In this document: positions 9,125 through 16,740 of the stretch, piece by piece | Numbering within the stretch: position 1 is the first letter of the stretch | Layout: every line of letters starts with the position of its first letter | Assembly (NCBI GenBank): GCA_016192705.1 | Contig: JACPTQ010000012.1 | Location: 27,076 to 91,075 of the forward strand | Origin: Deltaproteobacteria bacterium | GTDB taxonomy: Bacteria; Myxococcota; JACPTQ01 | Length of the DNA stretch: 64,000 nt | Direction: 5' to 3' | Notes under the pieces: generated by a model | What the model saw: only the letters and a program-made list of their open reading frames with translations | The model's database searches: none | Told to the model about the DNA's origin: nothing | Translations under genes and position numbers: made by a program

Positions 9125-9204
9125 GACCCGTAGAACGTAGACTTGATGTTTGCGCCGATTTGATCCATATGGGGACGACATTGGGACAGAAAACGGAGAG
9201 TGAA

Positions 9205-9804
9205 ATGAGCTTCATTGAGAACTATTTGGCCGAAACAAGGGCGGTTGCTGAGTCCATCGATGTCCAGGCCGTGGACCGGCTGGCAAACCTTCTCGTCGAA
9301 ACGCGAGCCCGTGGTGGCCGCCTATTCGTTCTCGGTGTCGGCGGAGGGGCGGGCAATGCATCGCATGCGGTCAACGATTTCCGCAAGCTCGCCGGAATCG
9401 AGGCTTACGCGCCCACCGACAACGCGTCGGAGCTGACAGCTCGTACGAATGACGAAGGTTGGCCAACCGTGTTCGAGGCGTGGTTGCGCGTCAGCCGGCT
9501 TCGCGTGGGCGACCTCTTGCTTGTTCTGTCCGTTGGTGGAGGCAGCGTCGAGCGTAACATTAGCCCCAATCTGGTTTCGGCGCTGCGATACGCAAGAGAG
9601 GTCGGCGCCCGCGTGGCCGGCATCGTGGGACGCGACGGAGGATACGCTGCGCGGATGGCAGACGCGGTCGTGATCATCCCAACAGTGAATGCAGCCCATA
9701 TCACGCCACACACGGAATCCTTCCAGGCCGTGATATGGCACTTGCTGGTATCCCACCCAGCGCTCAAGGCCTGCGAAACCAAGTGGGAATCGGAGGCAAA
9801 ATGA
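9205..9804 (+). CDS. gmhA: SIS-domain sugar isomerase, phosphoheptose isomerase (GmhA-like)
   Basis: About 199 residues. The start at 9205 is favoured over an upstream in-frame ATG (9091) because CGGAGAG lies 5-10 bases before it and the upstream choice would overlap gmhB. The SIS domain shows LGVGGGAGNASHAVNDFRK near residue 45 and LLVLSVGGGSVERNIS near 112, the two sugar-phosphate-binding loops. Classical GmhA has a GNGGSA-type loop, so this is a divergent member; context (HddA, GmhB, HddC, transaldolase) suggests conversion of sedoheptulose 7-phosphate to heptose 7-phosphate. The stop overlaps the transaldolase start. Confidence 0.72.
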   Translation: MSFIENYLAETRAVAESIDVQAVDRLANLLVETRARGGRLFVLGVGGGAGNASHAVNDFRKLAGIEAYAPTDNASELTARTNDEGWPTVFEAWLRVSRLRVGDLLLVLSVGGGSVERNISPNLVSALRYAREVGARVAGIVGRDGGYAARMADAVVIIPTVNAAHITPHTESFQAVIWHLLVSHPALKACETKWESEAK

Positions 9805-10517
9805 AGCGACCTGCGGATCTCAATGTTAAACTCTTTGCGGACGGGGCCGAGCGCGACGGTATGATCGCGCTCTACTCAAACCCACTGGTTCGGGGCTTCA
9901 CGACGAATCCAACGCTGATGCGCAAGGCCGGTGTCACCGACTACCAGGCGTTCGCGCAATCCGTCGTGGAAGCCATCCCAGATCGTCCCATCTCGTTCGA
10001 GGTGTTTTCGGATGACTTCGCGGAGATGAAACGGCAAGCCCTCGCCATTGCGGGCTGGGGTCAAAATGTCTACGTCAAGATTCCGGTTACGAACACACGG
10101 GGCGAGTACTCTTTGGCCTTGGTTCGTGAGCTCAGCTTACACGGGGTCAAGGTCAACGTCACGGCTGTGACCGCGCTCGACCAGGTCCGCGAAGTCGTCG
10201 CAGCCTTGGCGAACGCCGCTCCGTCATACATCTCAATATTCGCGGGGCGGATTGCGGATTCTGGTCGTGACCCGGTCCCACTGATGGGCACTGCCGTCGA
10301 TCTGGTGAGGCCACACGCAAACATCGAGCTGATCTGGGCCAGCCCGCGCGAACTCCTCAACGTCCAGCAGGCAGACACGGTGGGCTGTCACATCATTACC
10401 GTCACCAACGACCTCCTCAACAAGCTTGGTCTCATCGGCAAGGATCTGCACGAGTTCTCGTTGGATACGGTCAAGATGTTTTACGAAGACGCGCGGAAAG
10501 CCGGTTTCACGCTTTGA
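9801..10517 (+). CDS. Transaldolase-family protein, cluster-embedded
   Basis: A 238-residue class I aldolase of the short transaldolase/fructose-6-phosphate aldolase type. It has the early DGAERDGM and GFTTNPTL motifs, the Schiff-base Lys in VYVKIPVT, VNVTAVTA and the ISIFAGRIADSG phosphate-binding region. The ATG at 9801 overlaps the isomerase stop as ATGA and has GGAGG upstream, so the two are co-translated. Transaldolases interconvert sedoheptulose 7-phosphate with C3/C6 sugars. Sitting beside the heptose isomerase, it probably supplies or balances sedoheptulose 7-phosphate for heptose synthesis; that link is inference. Confidence 0.85.
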   Translation: MKRPADLNVKLFADGAERDGMIALYSNPLVRGFTTNPTLMRKAGVTDYQAFAQSVVEAIPDRPISFEVFSDDFAEMKRQALAIAGWGQNVYVKIPVTNTRGEYSLALVRELSLHGVKVNVTAVTALDQVREVVAALANAAPSYISIFAGRIADSGRDPVPLMGTAVDLVRPHANIELIWASPRELLNVQQADTVGCHIITVTNDLLNKLGLIGKDLHEFSLDTVKMFYEDARKAGFTL

Positions 10518-10566
10518 GGATCTTGCCAACTTCACGGTCGCGAGTCGGCCAGCCGACCGCAATCTT

Positions 10567-11283
10567 GTGAGCGAGCGAGTACAGGTCGTCATTCTTGCAG
10601 GTGGCTTTGCCACACGCTTGGGTGAACTTTCGCGATTCGTGCCCAAAGCGATGGTTGAGGTGGCCGGTCGCCCTTTCCTCGACTGGCAGCTCGAGCGGTT
10701 CCGAGAAAACGGGGCAACCGAGGTTCTATTTTTGCTCTCCCACCTCGCAGAGCAGATTCGCGCACACCTCGGGGCTGGTGAACGACACGGGCTTCCGGTG
10801 CAATACGTGGATGATGGCCGTCAGTTACGCGGTACGGGCGGTGCCGTTCGTCATGCCCTCGACTTGCTCGCTCCGGATTTCGTAGTCACTTATGGCGATT
10901 CGTTTCTTTCGCTTTCGCCACGGGACTTGCTGGCCTACCTCGATCAGGCCGGCGATTCCTTCGGCGGGGTGATGAGTGTGACGCCGAAACGGCTCGCGCG
11001 TGAGCCGCTCAACTGCCTGGTTGCTGATGGTCGTGTAGCGAGATACGAGAAGGGCCAGGGTGACACCACGCGGACTCATCTCGACTACGGCATGATAGCG
11101 CTCCGGCGAAGTGAGGTGGAGTCGTGGCCCGACGTGGGTGCATTCGGCCTCGAAACGCCACTGGGCTCGATGGCCCGCCTCGGACGTCTTATGGCTTTCG
11201 AAGTTTTGACGCCTTATTTCGAGGTGGGAACGCCGGCCGGCCTCGCCCAACTTGACGCCGCCCTGCGGTGCGACGACCGATGA
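10567..11283 (+). CDS. hddC: Nucleotidyltransferase, D-glycero-D-manno-heptose 1-phosphate guanylyltransferase-like
   Basis: About 238 residues of a nucleotidyltransferase fold. VVILAGGFATRLGELSRFVPKAM is the nucleotide-binding signature, followed by GRPFLDWQLERF, RGTGGAVRHALDLL and VTYGDSFL (metal-binding Asp). The GTG at 10567 is the first sensible start after the transaldolase stop; the open frame continues upstream but would overlap that gene by about 90 bases. The Shine-Dalgarno signal is weak. By context it makes GDP-D-glycero-D-manno-heptose; a glucose-1-phosphate or mannose-1-phosphate transferase cannot be excluded from motifs alone. Confidence 0.82.
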   Translation: MSERVQVVILAGGFATRLGELSRFVPKAMVEVAGRPFLDWQLERFRENGATEVLFLLSHLAEQIRAHLGAGERHGLPVQYVDDGRQLRGTGGAVRHALDLLAPDFVVTYGDSFLSLSPRDLLAYLDQAGDSFGGVMSVTPKRLAREPLNCLVADGRVARYEKGQGDTTRTHLDYGMIALRRSEVESWPDVGAFGLETPLGSMARLGRLMAFEVLTPYFEVGTPAGLAQLDAALRCDDR

Positions 11284-12041
11284 TCCATCTCGACACTCAG
11301 GCCTCGCACTACATGGACGAGATCAACGAAGGCATCTTGGAGCAGTTGAATCGCGTCCGATCCCCGGGGCGCGACATCTTGGACGTTGGATGCGGTCGTG
11401 CTGCTCTCGGCGAGGCCATTCGCGCCAGAGGCTGGAACGTGGTGGGAATCGAGCAAGAACCTGACGCAGTCGCGGTCGCGAGGACTCGCCTGAAGCGCGT
11501 TATCGTGGTCGATCTTCAAGAAGCAGCTGTGGTCGCACAGGACCTGGCGGGATTTCGATTCGACGTGCTGGTCTTCTCAGACGTGCTTGAGCACGTCTAC
11601 CATCCGCTCCGAGTCCTCCAGTTATATCTGCCCTTGCTCAAACCTGGCGGCACGCTCTTGGTCTCTGTCCCCAACGCCGTCACCTGGGACAATCGTCTTC
11701 GTTGGCTTTTCGGAGAGTTCCGGTACTCCGACTCGGGGATCATGGACCGAACACATATCCGGTTCTTCACGTTCAAAACGGCGCGCGAACTGGTTGAGGC
11801 GGCTGGCTTCAAAATTGAGGAAGTCGATTCAACCCCGCAGATCGTTAGAGCGTTTTTGCCGCTGATCAAAACGATTCTTGCAGATCGCGAGCAGGCACAG
11901 GATCCGCGTGCCCTCATCGATTCGAAAACCTATCGCTCGTATATGAAGTTTTTCTACCCCGTGGAGAAATGGCTGGCTCATCCGTTGCGCACGATGCTCG
12001 CCTTTCGGATCGTCATTCGTGCGACGAGGAGAACGCAATGA
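11280..12041 (+). CDS. Class I SAM-dependent methyltransferase
   Basis: A 253-residue methyltransferase that starts at the ATG overlapping the hddC stop (ATGA). Motifs: ILDVGCGRAALGEAI near residue 34 (SAM loop), FSDVLEHVYHP, LLVSVPNAVTW, and DRTHIRFFTFKTARELVEA. The second half closely parallels the N-terminal domain of the 721-2745 protein (DVLEH, SVPN, DRTHIRFF), so the two are paralogues. Likely an O-methyltransferase on a sugar of the glycan or its lipid-linked intermediate. The start of the next gene overlaps its stop. Confidence 0.85.
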   Translation: MIHLDTQASHYMDEINEGILEQLNRVRSPGRDILDVGCGRAALGEAIRARGWNVVGIEQEPDAVAVARTRLKRVIVVDLQEAAVVAQDLAGFRFDVLVFSDVLEHVYHPLRVLQLYLPLLKPGGTLLVSVPNAVTWDNRLRWLFGEFRYSDSGIMDRTHIRFFTFKTARELVEAAGFKIEEVDSTPQIVRAFLPLIKTILADREQAQDPRALIDSKTYRSYMKFFYPVEKWLAHPLRTMLAFRIVIRATRRTQ

Positions 12042-12526
12042 TACCGATGCGCAAACCTGTGGAAGCAATTGGACAACGTGAGCGCGGCGTTGCTGTTGCA
12101 ATCCCCTCTTTTCGTACCAGGCTTGGATTGGCCTTCAGATCAAGGCTGCTGCGTCAGTTTGCAAGCTACGCCCTTGTCGGAGGGTTGGCAACGGTAGCTG
12201 ATTGGTCAACGTTCTACCTTGGTTATCAGGTCGCCGCTCTCTCGCACCCAGTCGCGCTTGTTCTTGCCATCCTCGTCGGTGGCACTTGCAACTACACACT
12301 CAACCGACTCATCACATTCCGAAACAAGAGCCGAAGAATCATCCAGCAACTTGCCGTATTTGCTGTCGTCTCGGCCGTGTCGATCGGAATGAGTATCGGG
12401 GTGATGCATGTCCTTGTCGACTGGATCGAGATTCACGCCATGCTCGCACGCGTGCTGACCACGGGATTGATGTTGTTTGTGAATTTTCTTCTTCAGAAAC
12501 ACTTTACCTTCGGTATCTACAAGTGA
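12038..12526 (+). CDS. GtrA-family membrane protein
   Basis: A 162-residue protein starting at the ATG overlapping the methyltransferase stop, with AGGAG upstream. It has four hydrophobic segments, an early FASYALVGGLATVADW motif, the central CNYTLNRLITF and a C-terminal NFLLQKHFTF, all hallmarks of GtrA. GtrA proteins are thought to flip or help present polyprenyl-phosphate-linked sugars across the inner membrane. It could partner the GT2 enzyme at 4879-5538 and the membrane protein at 7023-8576. Confidence 0.85.
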   Translation: MIPMRKPVEAIGQRERGVAVAIPSFRTRLGLAFRSRLLRQFASYALVGGLATVADWSTFYLGYQVAALSHPVALVLAILVGGTCNYTLNRLITFRNKSRRIIQQLAVFAVVSAVSIGMSIGVMHVLVDWIEIHAMLARVLTTGLMLFVNFLLQKHFTFGIYK

Positions 12527-12683
12527 ATCCGCCGCCAGGTCGGCATGGTTCTCGTCTCCGAAATCTGCAACGACAGCGACTTGAAGCGACGCGGTTCTTA
12601 ACGAATTTCTCTTCTCGTACGCATGCCTCGGTGGTAAAAGAATGCGCCAAACTGTTCCTGTATTGAAAGAGGGTTGAGAATAG
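12527..12683 (+). promoter_or_regulatory. 157-bp intergenic spacer before large glycosyltransferase
   Basis: This is the longest gap since 6860-7022 in the otherwise tightly packed operon, so an internal promoter is plausible, but no convincing -35/-10 pair was recognised. GAAAGAGGG lies about 11-19 bases before the ATG at 12684. Confidence 0.25.
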
Positions 12684-15600
12684 ATGAGCGGAACGTGCGA
12701 CGTCGTCATACCAGTGAAGAACGCTGTATGGTGGATGGATTGGTGTCTTCGGGAGCTTTTCCAAAACACGGATCCCGCGCTGCTTGGGTCTGTTCTTGTC
12801 GTTGATGATGGCTCGGACGATCACTCCCTGGTCTCGTTGGAGAAGATCTGTGCGAGCTTTCCCAAAGTGCGTCTCCTCAGGAATAGCGGACGGAGTGGAT
12901 ACGGTGGGGCGTGTAACTTCGGAGCTTCACAGTCAGATGCCCCGTACATCTTGTTCTTGAACAGCGATTGCCTTGTTACTTCGCGGGCCATCGAGAAGCT
13001 CATGGCGGCGTGCGAATCCGACTCGTCGATCGGGCTCGCATGCCCGTTATCCAATAATTCTGATCCCGTCACCATTCCAATGCTCCCGGGCCAATCGTAT
13101 GCGGGGATGAATCGCTTGGTCGAACGCGCAACTGCGGATCTGCCGTTGCGAAAGGTTGTGCTCGAGGCGTGCACGGTTGCGGGCAACTGCCTCATCGTCA
13201 CAGGGAAGTGCTGGACCCAAACAGGTGGCTTCGCGGGCGTGTGGGGTAAAGGGTACGGCGAGGAAACAGACCTGCAAATGAGAGCTCTCGATGACGGCTT
13301 TCGCGGCGTCGTCGCCATCAACACGTACGTCTATCATTTCGGCGGGGGAACTTTTCGCTACGAAGAAGACGTGGAGTCGTTGCGACTGAAGAATCATAGG
13401 TTGTTCTTCTCGGTCTGGCGGGAAAAGTTTGGGACGCTTTTGGAACGAGTTCGAAAAAACGACCCAATCCAAACAATCAGCGGACTGCTGGAACGGGTGG
13501 AACCGAAGCGTATCGAGCCGGACGTCCTGTTCGTTCTCCCCGGTATCTCCCAGGCCGTCGGCGGTATTCATGTGGTCATTGACCTTTGCAACCATCTTAT
13601 TCGACGCGGTATCGAAGCGAGGTGCGTTGTTTTTGGGCAGCCTCAGCCGAACGCGCTCCAGCCGTTTCGAGAGCCCATCCTGTTCGGGCTGCTTTGGTCC
13701 CGGACGGAAACGGATCTTCTTATCGATCGTTTTTTGTCTCCGAAGCTGGTTGTGTCAACCCTGTTCACGACCGTGTTCCCCGCGTTCGCACTCTCCCAAG
13801 TTCACGACATTCCGCTTGTCAACCTGACGCAGGGTTACGAGTTTTTCTTCGAGCGCGGGAGCAGGTACCGCGACGTCGCCGATTCGTACCAGCTCGCCGA
13901 CGAGCTGATCGTCACGTCTCGTTGGCTTGCGGAGGGGGCAGCCGTCCACGCCGAGCGAAAACCAACGACGGTGCTACCGATAGGTATTGACAGGAATGTT
14001 TTTTCGGCCGGCGACGAGGGCTCGCGACTCACCGGAAAACTGAGAGTCGGATTCGTCCTTCGCAGTGACGCAGACAAGGGGCAAGCCGTGCTGATTGATA
14101 TCTTGACACGGCTTCTCCCTTTTCGCGGAGTGTTGTCGATTACGGTTGTCGGGGCGCGGAGCGTGGATCTCTGCCCGGGTTGGGATTCAGACCCCGACAC
14201 CGTCCTGATTGAAGGCCCGGTCGATCGCGGCAAGCTCGCGGAGCATCTGCGCCGCTGCGACGTTTTCGTCGACACATCACCTCACGAGGGTTTCGGACTG
14301 GTTCCGCTCGAGGCCATGTCCTGCGGCGCCGTTCCAGTCGTTGCCGACTCTGGGGGTGTCCGTGAGTATCTTGAAGATGGCGTCAACGGCATCCTGGTTA
14401 CGGCGACGAACCATCCAAGCGCTTTCGTTGCGGCGCTTGTTTCGATTGTTCAAGACAGAACACTCCTAGGGCGGATGCGCGAGGCCGCTATCAGGACGGC
14501 CGCTCGATTCTCCGCGGCATCCTGCTTCGAGCAGTACGCAAATTTCATAGAGCGGGCTCTCTCAAATCGGCGCGTCAGCTCCGCTCCCATTGAAGCGCGC
14601 CTCGGACAATGGACGCTCGGTGAAAGATCGAGACTTACCGTTGAGCACCATGCCTCGGTCGTCACGATTCATCAGCGAGTACAGGCGCGTCTTGCGAAGC
14701 GATTCAACGCCAACCCATCGAACGTTTGCCTCCGAGTTGGCCAGCGCGGCATCCTTTGTTCGCCCAGGGTAGAAGGGGATACGCAGAGCGGCGGCACGCC
14801 ACTCGTTCTTCGACGTAGTTCGTCCGGTGAATCCGCCGCTCCAGTCTGGTTACCGCTTCGCGAAGTCTGGGAGGCTGTTGCGCTGGTCGGATTCGTGGAC
14901 ATTGAGGCTCCCGCGGCAACAATCATCGAGGTCGCTCTTGCGCGAAACACGGAGACCGAGAAAACTGGGCAAGGGCTTCGGATTCTCCTAAGACCGGGAC
15001 GAAATCGCTTGTTTTTTGACTGTGGTTTCTTGGACGGCGCTCGGTGGCTCTTGTTTCGACCGGGAGATGCGCTGGGCGAATACCTCCTTCATGTGGTCGA
15101 GCTAAGAGAAAATCGGCTTCCGGCGGTGGAAGCCGCGGACACCGACGGCGCAAGAGAACTCGCGCCGCAAGAGGCGAGTACTCCCGACGGTCACGAGGCG
15201 GCAACGCACGAATGGTTCGCTGCGCATCCGGAGGTGTTGCACTACTTGCTAAGTGGCGAACCGCTCCCGCGCGTTCCCGAGGCGCCATCAGCGACCGAGA
15301 CGCCATCGAACTTCCCAGCGGATGCCCTTCAGGTTTTTTGGACGGAGGCTGGAGAAATCTCAGAGCGTACCTCCGCTCAACAGGCGTTCCTCGGAGGTGC
15401 GCCTGTCCATCGTTACGTGTTCGCTCTTCCGGAGACGGCAAGGGGGCCGTTGAGACTTGACCCAGGCCGTCGCCCTTCCGTTTTCGAGATCAAGGACGCG
15501 ACGCTGTTCTCCGAAACCAGCGGCGAGGAAGAACGCGGGCTCATAGCACAATGGTCCAACGAGAACGGCTTTCATGGGCTCAAGGCGGGTCGAGATCTGT

Positions 15601-15854
15601 TGGTTCTTTCGTCAAGAGACACGTTCAGGTGTTTGTGTTTGGGTGACGACCCTCAGATCTGGATGGATGTGACACTGGAACCGAGGCGAGGGCAGAAGTG
15701 GACCCTCGTCGTCCGTGCGTCGAGAAGGGATTCCATTGGTTCGGAAATCGTCCGGACTTTTTCAGGAACGTTCAACCATCTCGCCGTTACCGGCGGCGAA
15801 ACTACGCGGGGGCGGGACAACGTCTCGGATGGGGGGTGCAAGACGACCTCGTGA
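12684..15854 (+). CDS. Bifunctional glycosyltransferase: GT2 plus GT4 with long unassigned C-terminus
   Basis: A 1056-residue protein. Residues ~1-250 are a GT2 domain (CDVVIPVKN, VVDDGSDDHS, LFLNSDCLV with the DXD-like motif, GYGEETDLQMRA with the ED base). Residues ~278-625 are a GT4 domain (LFVLPGISQAVGGIHVVID; TSPHEGFGLVPLEAMSCG with the EX7E-type donor site; VREYLEDGVNGILV). Residues ~640-1056 match nothing I recognise and look beta-rich (LLLRPGRNRLFFDC-like strands). Such tandem transferases often add two successive sugars or polymerise a repeat unit. It is a good candidate for the main assembly enzyme of this locus; specificity unknown. Confidence 0.85.
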   Translation: MSGTCDVVIPVKNAVWWMDWCLRELFQNTDPALLGSVLVVDDGSDDHSLVSLEKICASFPKVRLLRNSGRSGYGGACNFGASQSDAPYILFLNSDCLVTSRAIEKLMAACESDSSIGLACPLSNNSDPVTIPMLPGQSYAGMNRLVERATADLPLRKVVLEACTVAGNCLIVTGKCWTQTGGFAGVWGKGYGEETDLQMRALDDGFRGVVAINTYVYHFGGGTFRYEEDVESLRLKNHRLFFSVWREKFGTLLERVRKNDPIQTISGLLERVEPKRIEPDVLFVLPGISQAVGGIHVVIDLCNHLIRRGIEARCVVFGQPQPNALQPFREPILFGLLWSRTETDLLIDRFLSPKLVVSTLFTTVFPAFALSQVHDIPLVNLTQGYEFFFERGSRYRDVADSYQLADELIVTSRWLAEGAAVHAERKPTTVLPIGIDRNVFSAGDEGSRLTGKLRVGFVLRSDADKGQAVLIDILTRLLPFRGVLSITVVGARSVDLCPGWDSDPDTVLIEGPVDRGKLAEHLRRCDVFVDTSPHEGFGLVPLEAMSCGAVPVVADSGGVREYLEDGVNGILVTATNHPSAFVAALVSIVQDRTLLGRMREAAIRTAARFSAASCFEQYANFIERALSNRRVSSAPIEARLGQWTLGERSRLTVEHHASVVTIHQRVQARLAKRFNANPSNVCLRVGQRGILCSPRVEGDTQSGGTPLVLRRSSSGESAAPVWLPLREVWEAVALVGFVDIEAPAATIIEVALARNTETEKTGQGLRILLRPGRNRLFFDCGFLDGARWLLFRPGDALGEYLLHVVELRENRLPAVEAADTDGARELAPQEASTPDGHEAATHEWFAAHPEVLHYLLSGEPLPRVPEAPSATETPSNFPADALQVFWTEAGEISERTSAQQAFLGGAPVHRYVFALPETARGPLRLDPGRRPSVFEIKDATLFSETSGEEERGLIAQWSNENGFHGLKAGRDLLVLSSRDTFRCLCLGDDPQIWMDVTLEPRRGQKWTLVVRASRRDSIGSEIVRTFSGTFNHLAVTGGETTRGRDNVSDGGCKTTS

Positions 15855-15948
15855 TGCACTGCCGCCGTTTGTTGCGGTGCTTTTCCTCTCACTTTTTGGG
15901 TGTGGGCCCAAGACGTTGACAGGCCCTTGGCAAGAGTCCGGCACATGA
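15829..15948 (+). CDS. Possible 39-residue lipopeptide
   Basis: A short frame that begins inside the end of the large glycosyltransferase gene and ends four bases before wzm. It reads MGGARRPRDALPPFVAVLFL, then SLFGCGPK: a basic N-terminus, a hydrophobic core and an LFGC lipobox with Cys25, leaving a mature peptide of about 15 residues (CGPKTLTGPWQESGT). This is the form of a small lipoprotein. The upstream purine run GGGGGCGGGAC could serve as a ribosome-binding site. Nothing else supports expression, so it could be a chance frame. Confidence 0.3.
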   Translation: MGGARRPRDALPPFVAVLFLSLFGCGPKTLTGPWQESGT

Positions 15949-15951
15949 GAT

Positions 15952-16740
15952 ATGTCAGCCGACGTGTTGCGAAACATCAAAGAGCTGCTGACGTATCGCG
16001 CGCTGGTGTCGACCCTCGTTACGCGCGAGCTGAATGCGCGCTACCGCGGCTCGGTCCTCGGTTTTTTCTGGACGTTCCTAAACCCGTTGCTTCTGACCCT
16101 GGTTTACTCGTTCGTCTTCGACGTGGCGATGAGGAGCAATCTTTCGAACTACACATACTACGTGATCGCCGGGTTACTTCCATGGCTCGCGTTTTCCGGA
16201 GCCGTGGGATCTGGTTGCGTATCAATCTGTGACCGACGTGACCTTCTCTCAAAGACACGACTGCCCGCGCAGATCCTGCCGCTCGTCACTGTGCTTTCAA
16301 ACACAGCAAACTATCTTTTCGGCCTGCCGATCCTCTTTGCGTTCGCGCTCATCGTTCAGGCTCCGCTCGGGTGGCCCCTTCTCTCGCTCCCGCTCGTCGT
16401 TGCCGTCCAAATCGTCGTGAGCCACGCGCTCGCTCTCTTTCTCGCATCAGCGAACGTCTTTTTCCGCGATCTGCAGCACATCATCGGAAATCTTCTCACG
16501 CTGCTCTTCTTCCTTTGCCCCGTCGTTTACCAAATCCGTGCGGTTCCGAAGGAGTACCAGTTTTTGTTCGAATGGAACCCGTTTGCGCACATGATCGGCG
16601 CCTATCACGACATCTTCTACTACGATCGGTGGCCGAATTTCGCCGCGTTGGGCGCGCTCTTGGGAGGGGCGGCCATCGTGCTGTGGTTGTCAAACCGGTA
16701 CTACGACAGCCGGCACGAAGCGTTTGCCGAGCTTGCATGA
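15952..16740 (+). CDS. wzm: Polysaccharide ABC transporter permease Wzm
   Basis: A 262-residue ABC-2-type permease with six hydrophobic segments. LVTRELNARYRGSVLGFFWTFLNPLL near residues 22-47 is the family signature, and FLCPVVYQIRAVP and FEWNPFAHMI mark the last two loops. Wzm forms the inner-membrane channel that exports finished lipid-linked O-antigen or capsule. Its stop overlaps the start of wzt, the partner ATPase, giving an ATGA junction. No strong Shine-Dalgarno is visible. Confidence 0.92.
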   Translation: MSADVLRNIKELLTYRALVSTLVTRELNARYRGSVLGFFWTFLNPLLLTLVYSFVFDVAMRSNLSNYTYYVIAGLLPWLAFSGAVGSGCVSICDRRDLLSKTRLPAQILPLVTVLSNTANYLFGLPILFAFALIVQAPLGWPLLSLPLVVAVQIVVSHALALFLASANVFFRDLQHIIGNLLTLLFFLCPVVYQIRAVPKEYQFLFEWNPFAHMIGAYHDIFYYDRWPNFAALGALLGGAAIVLWLSNRYYDSRHEAFAELA

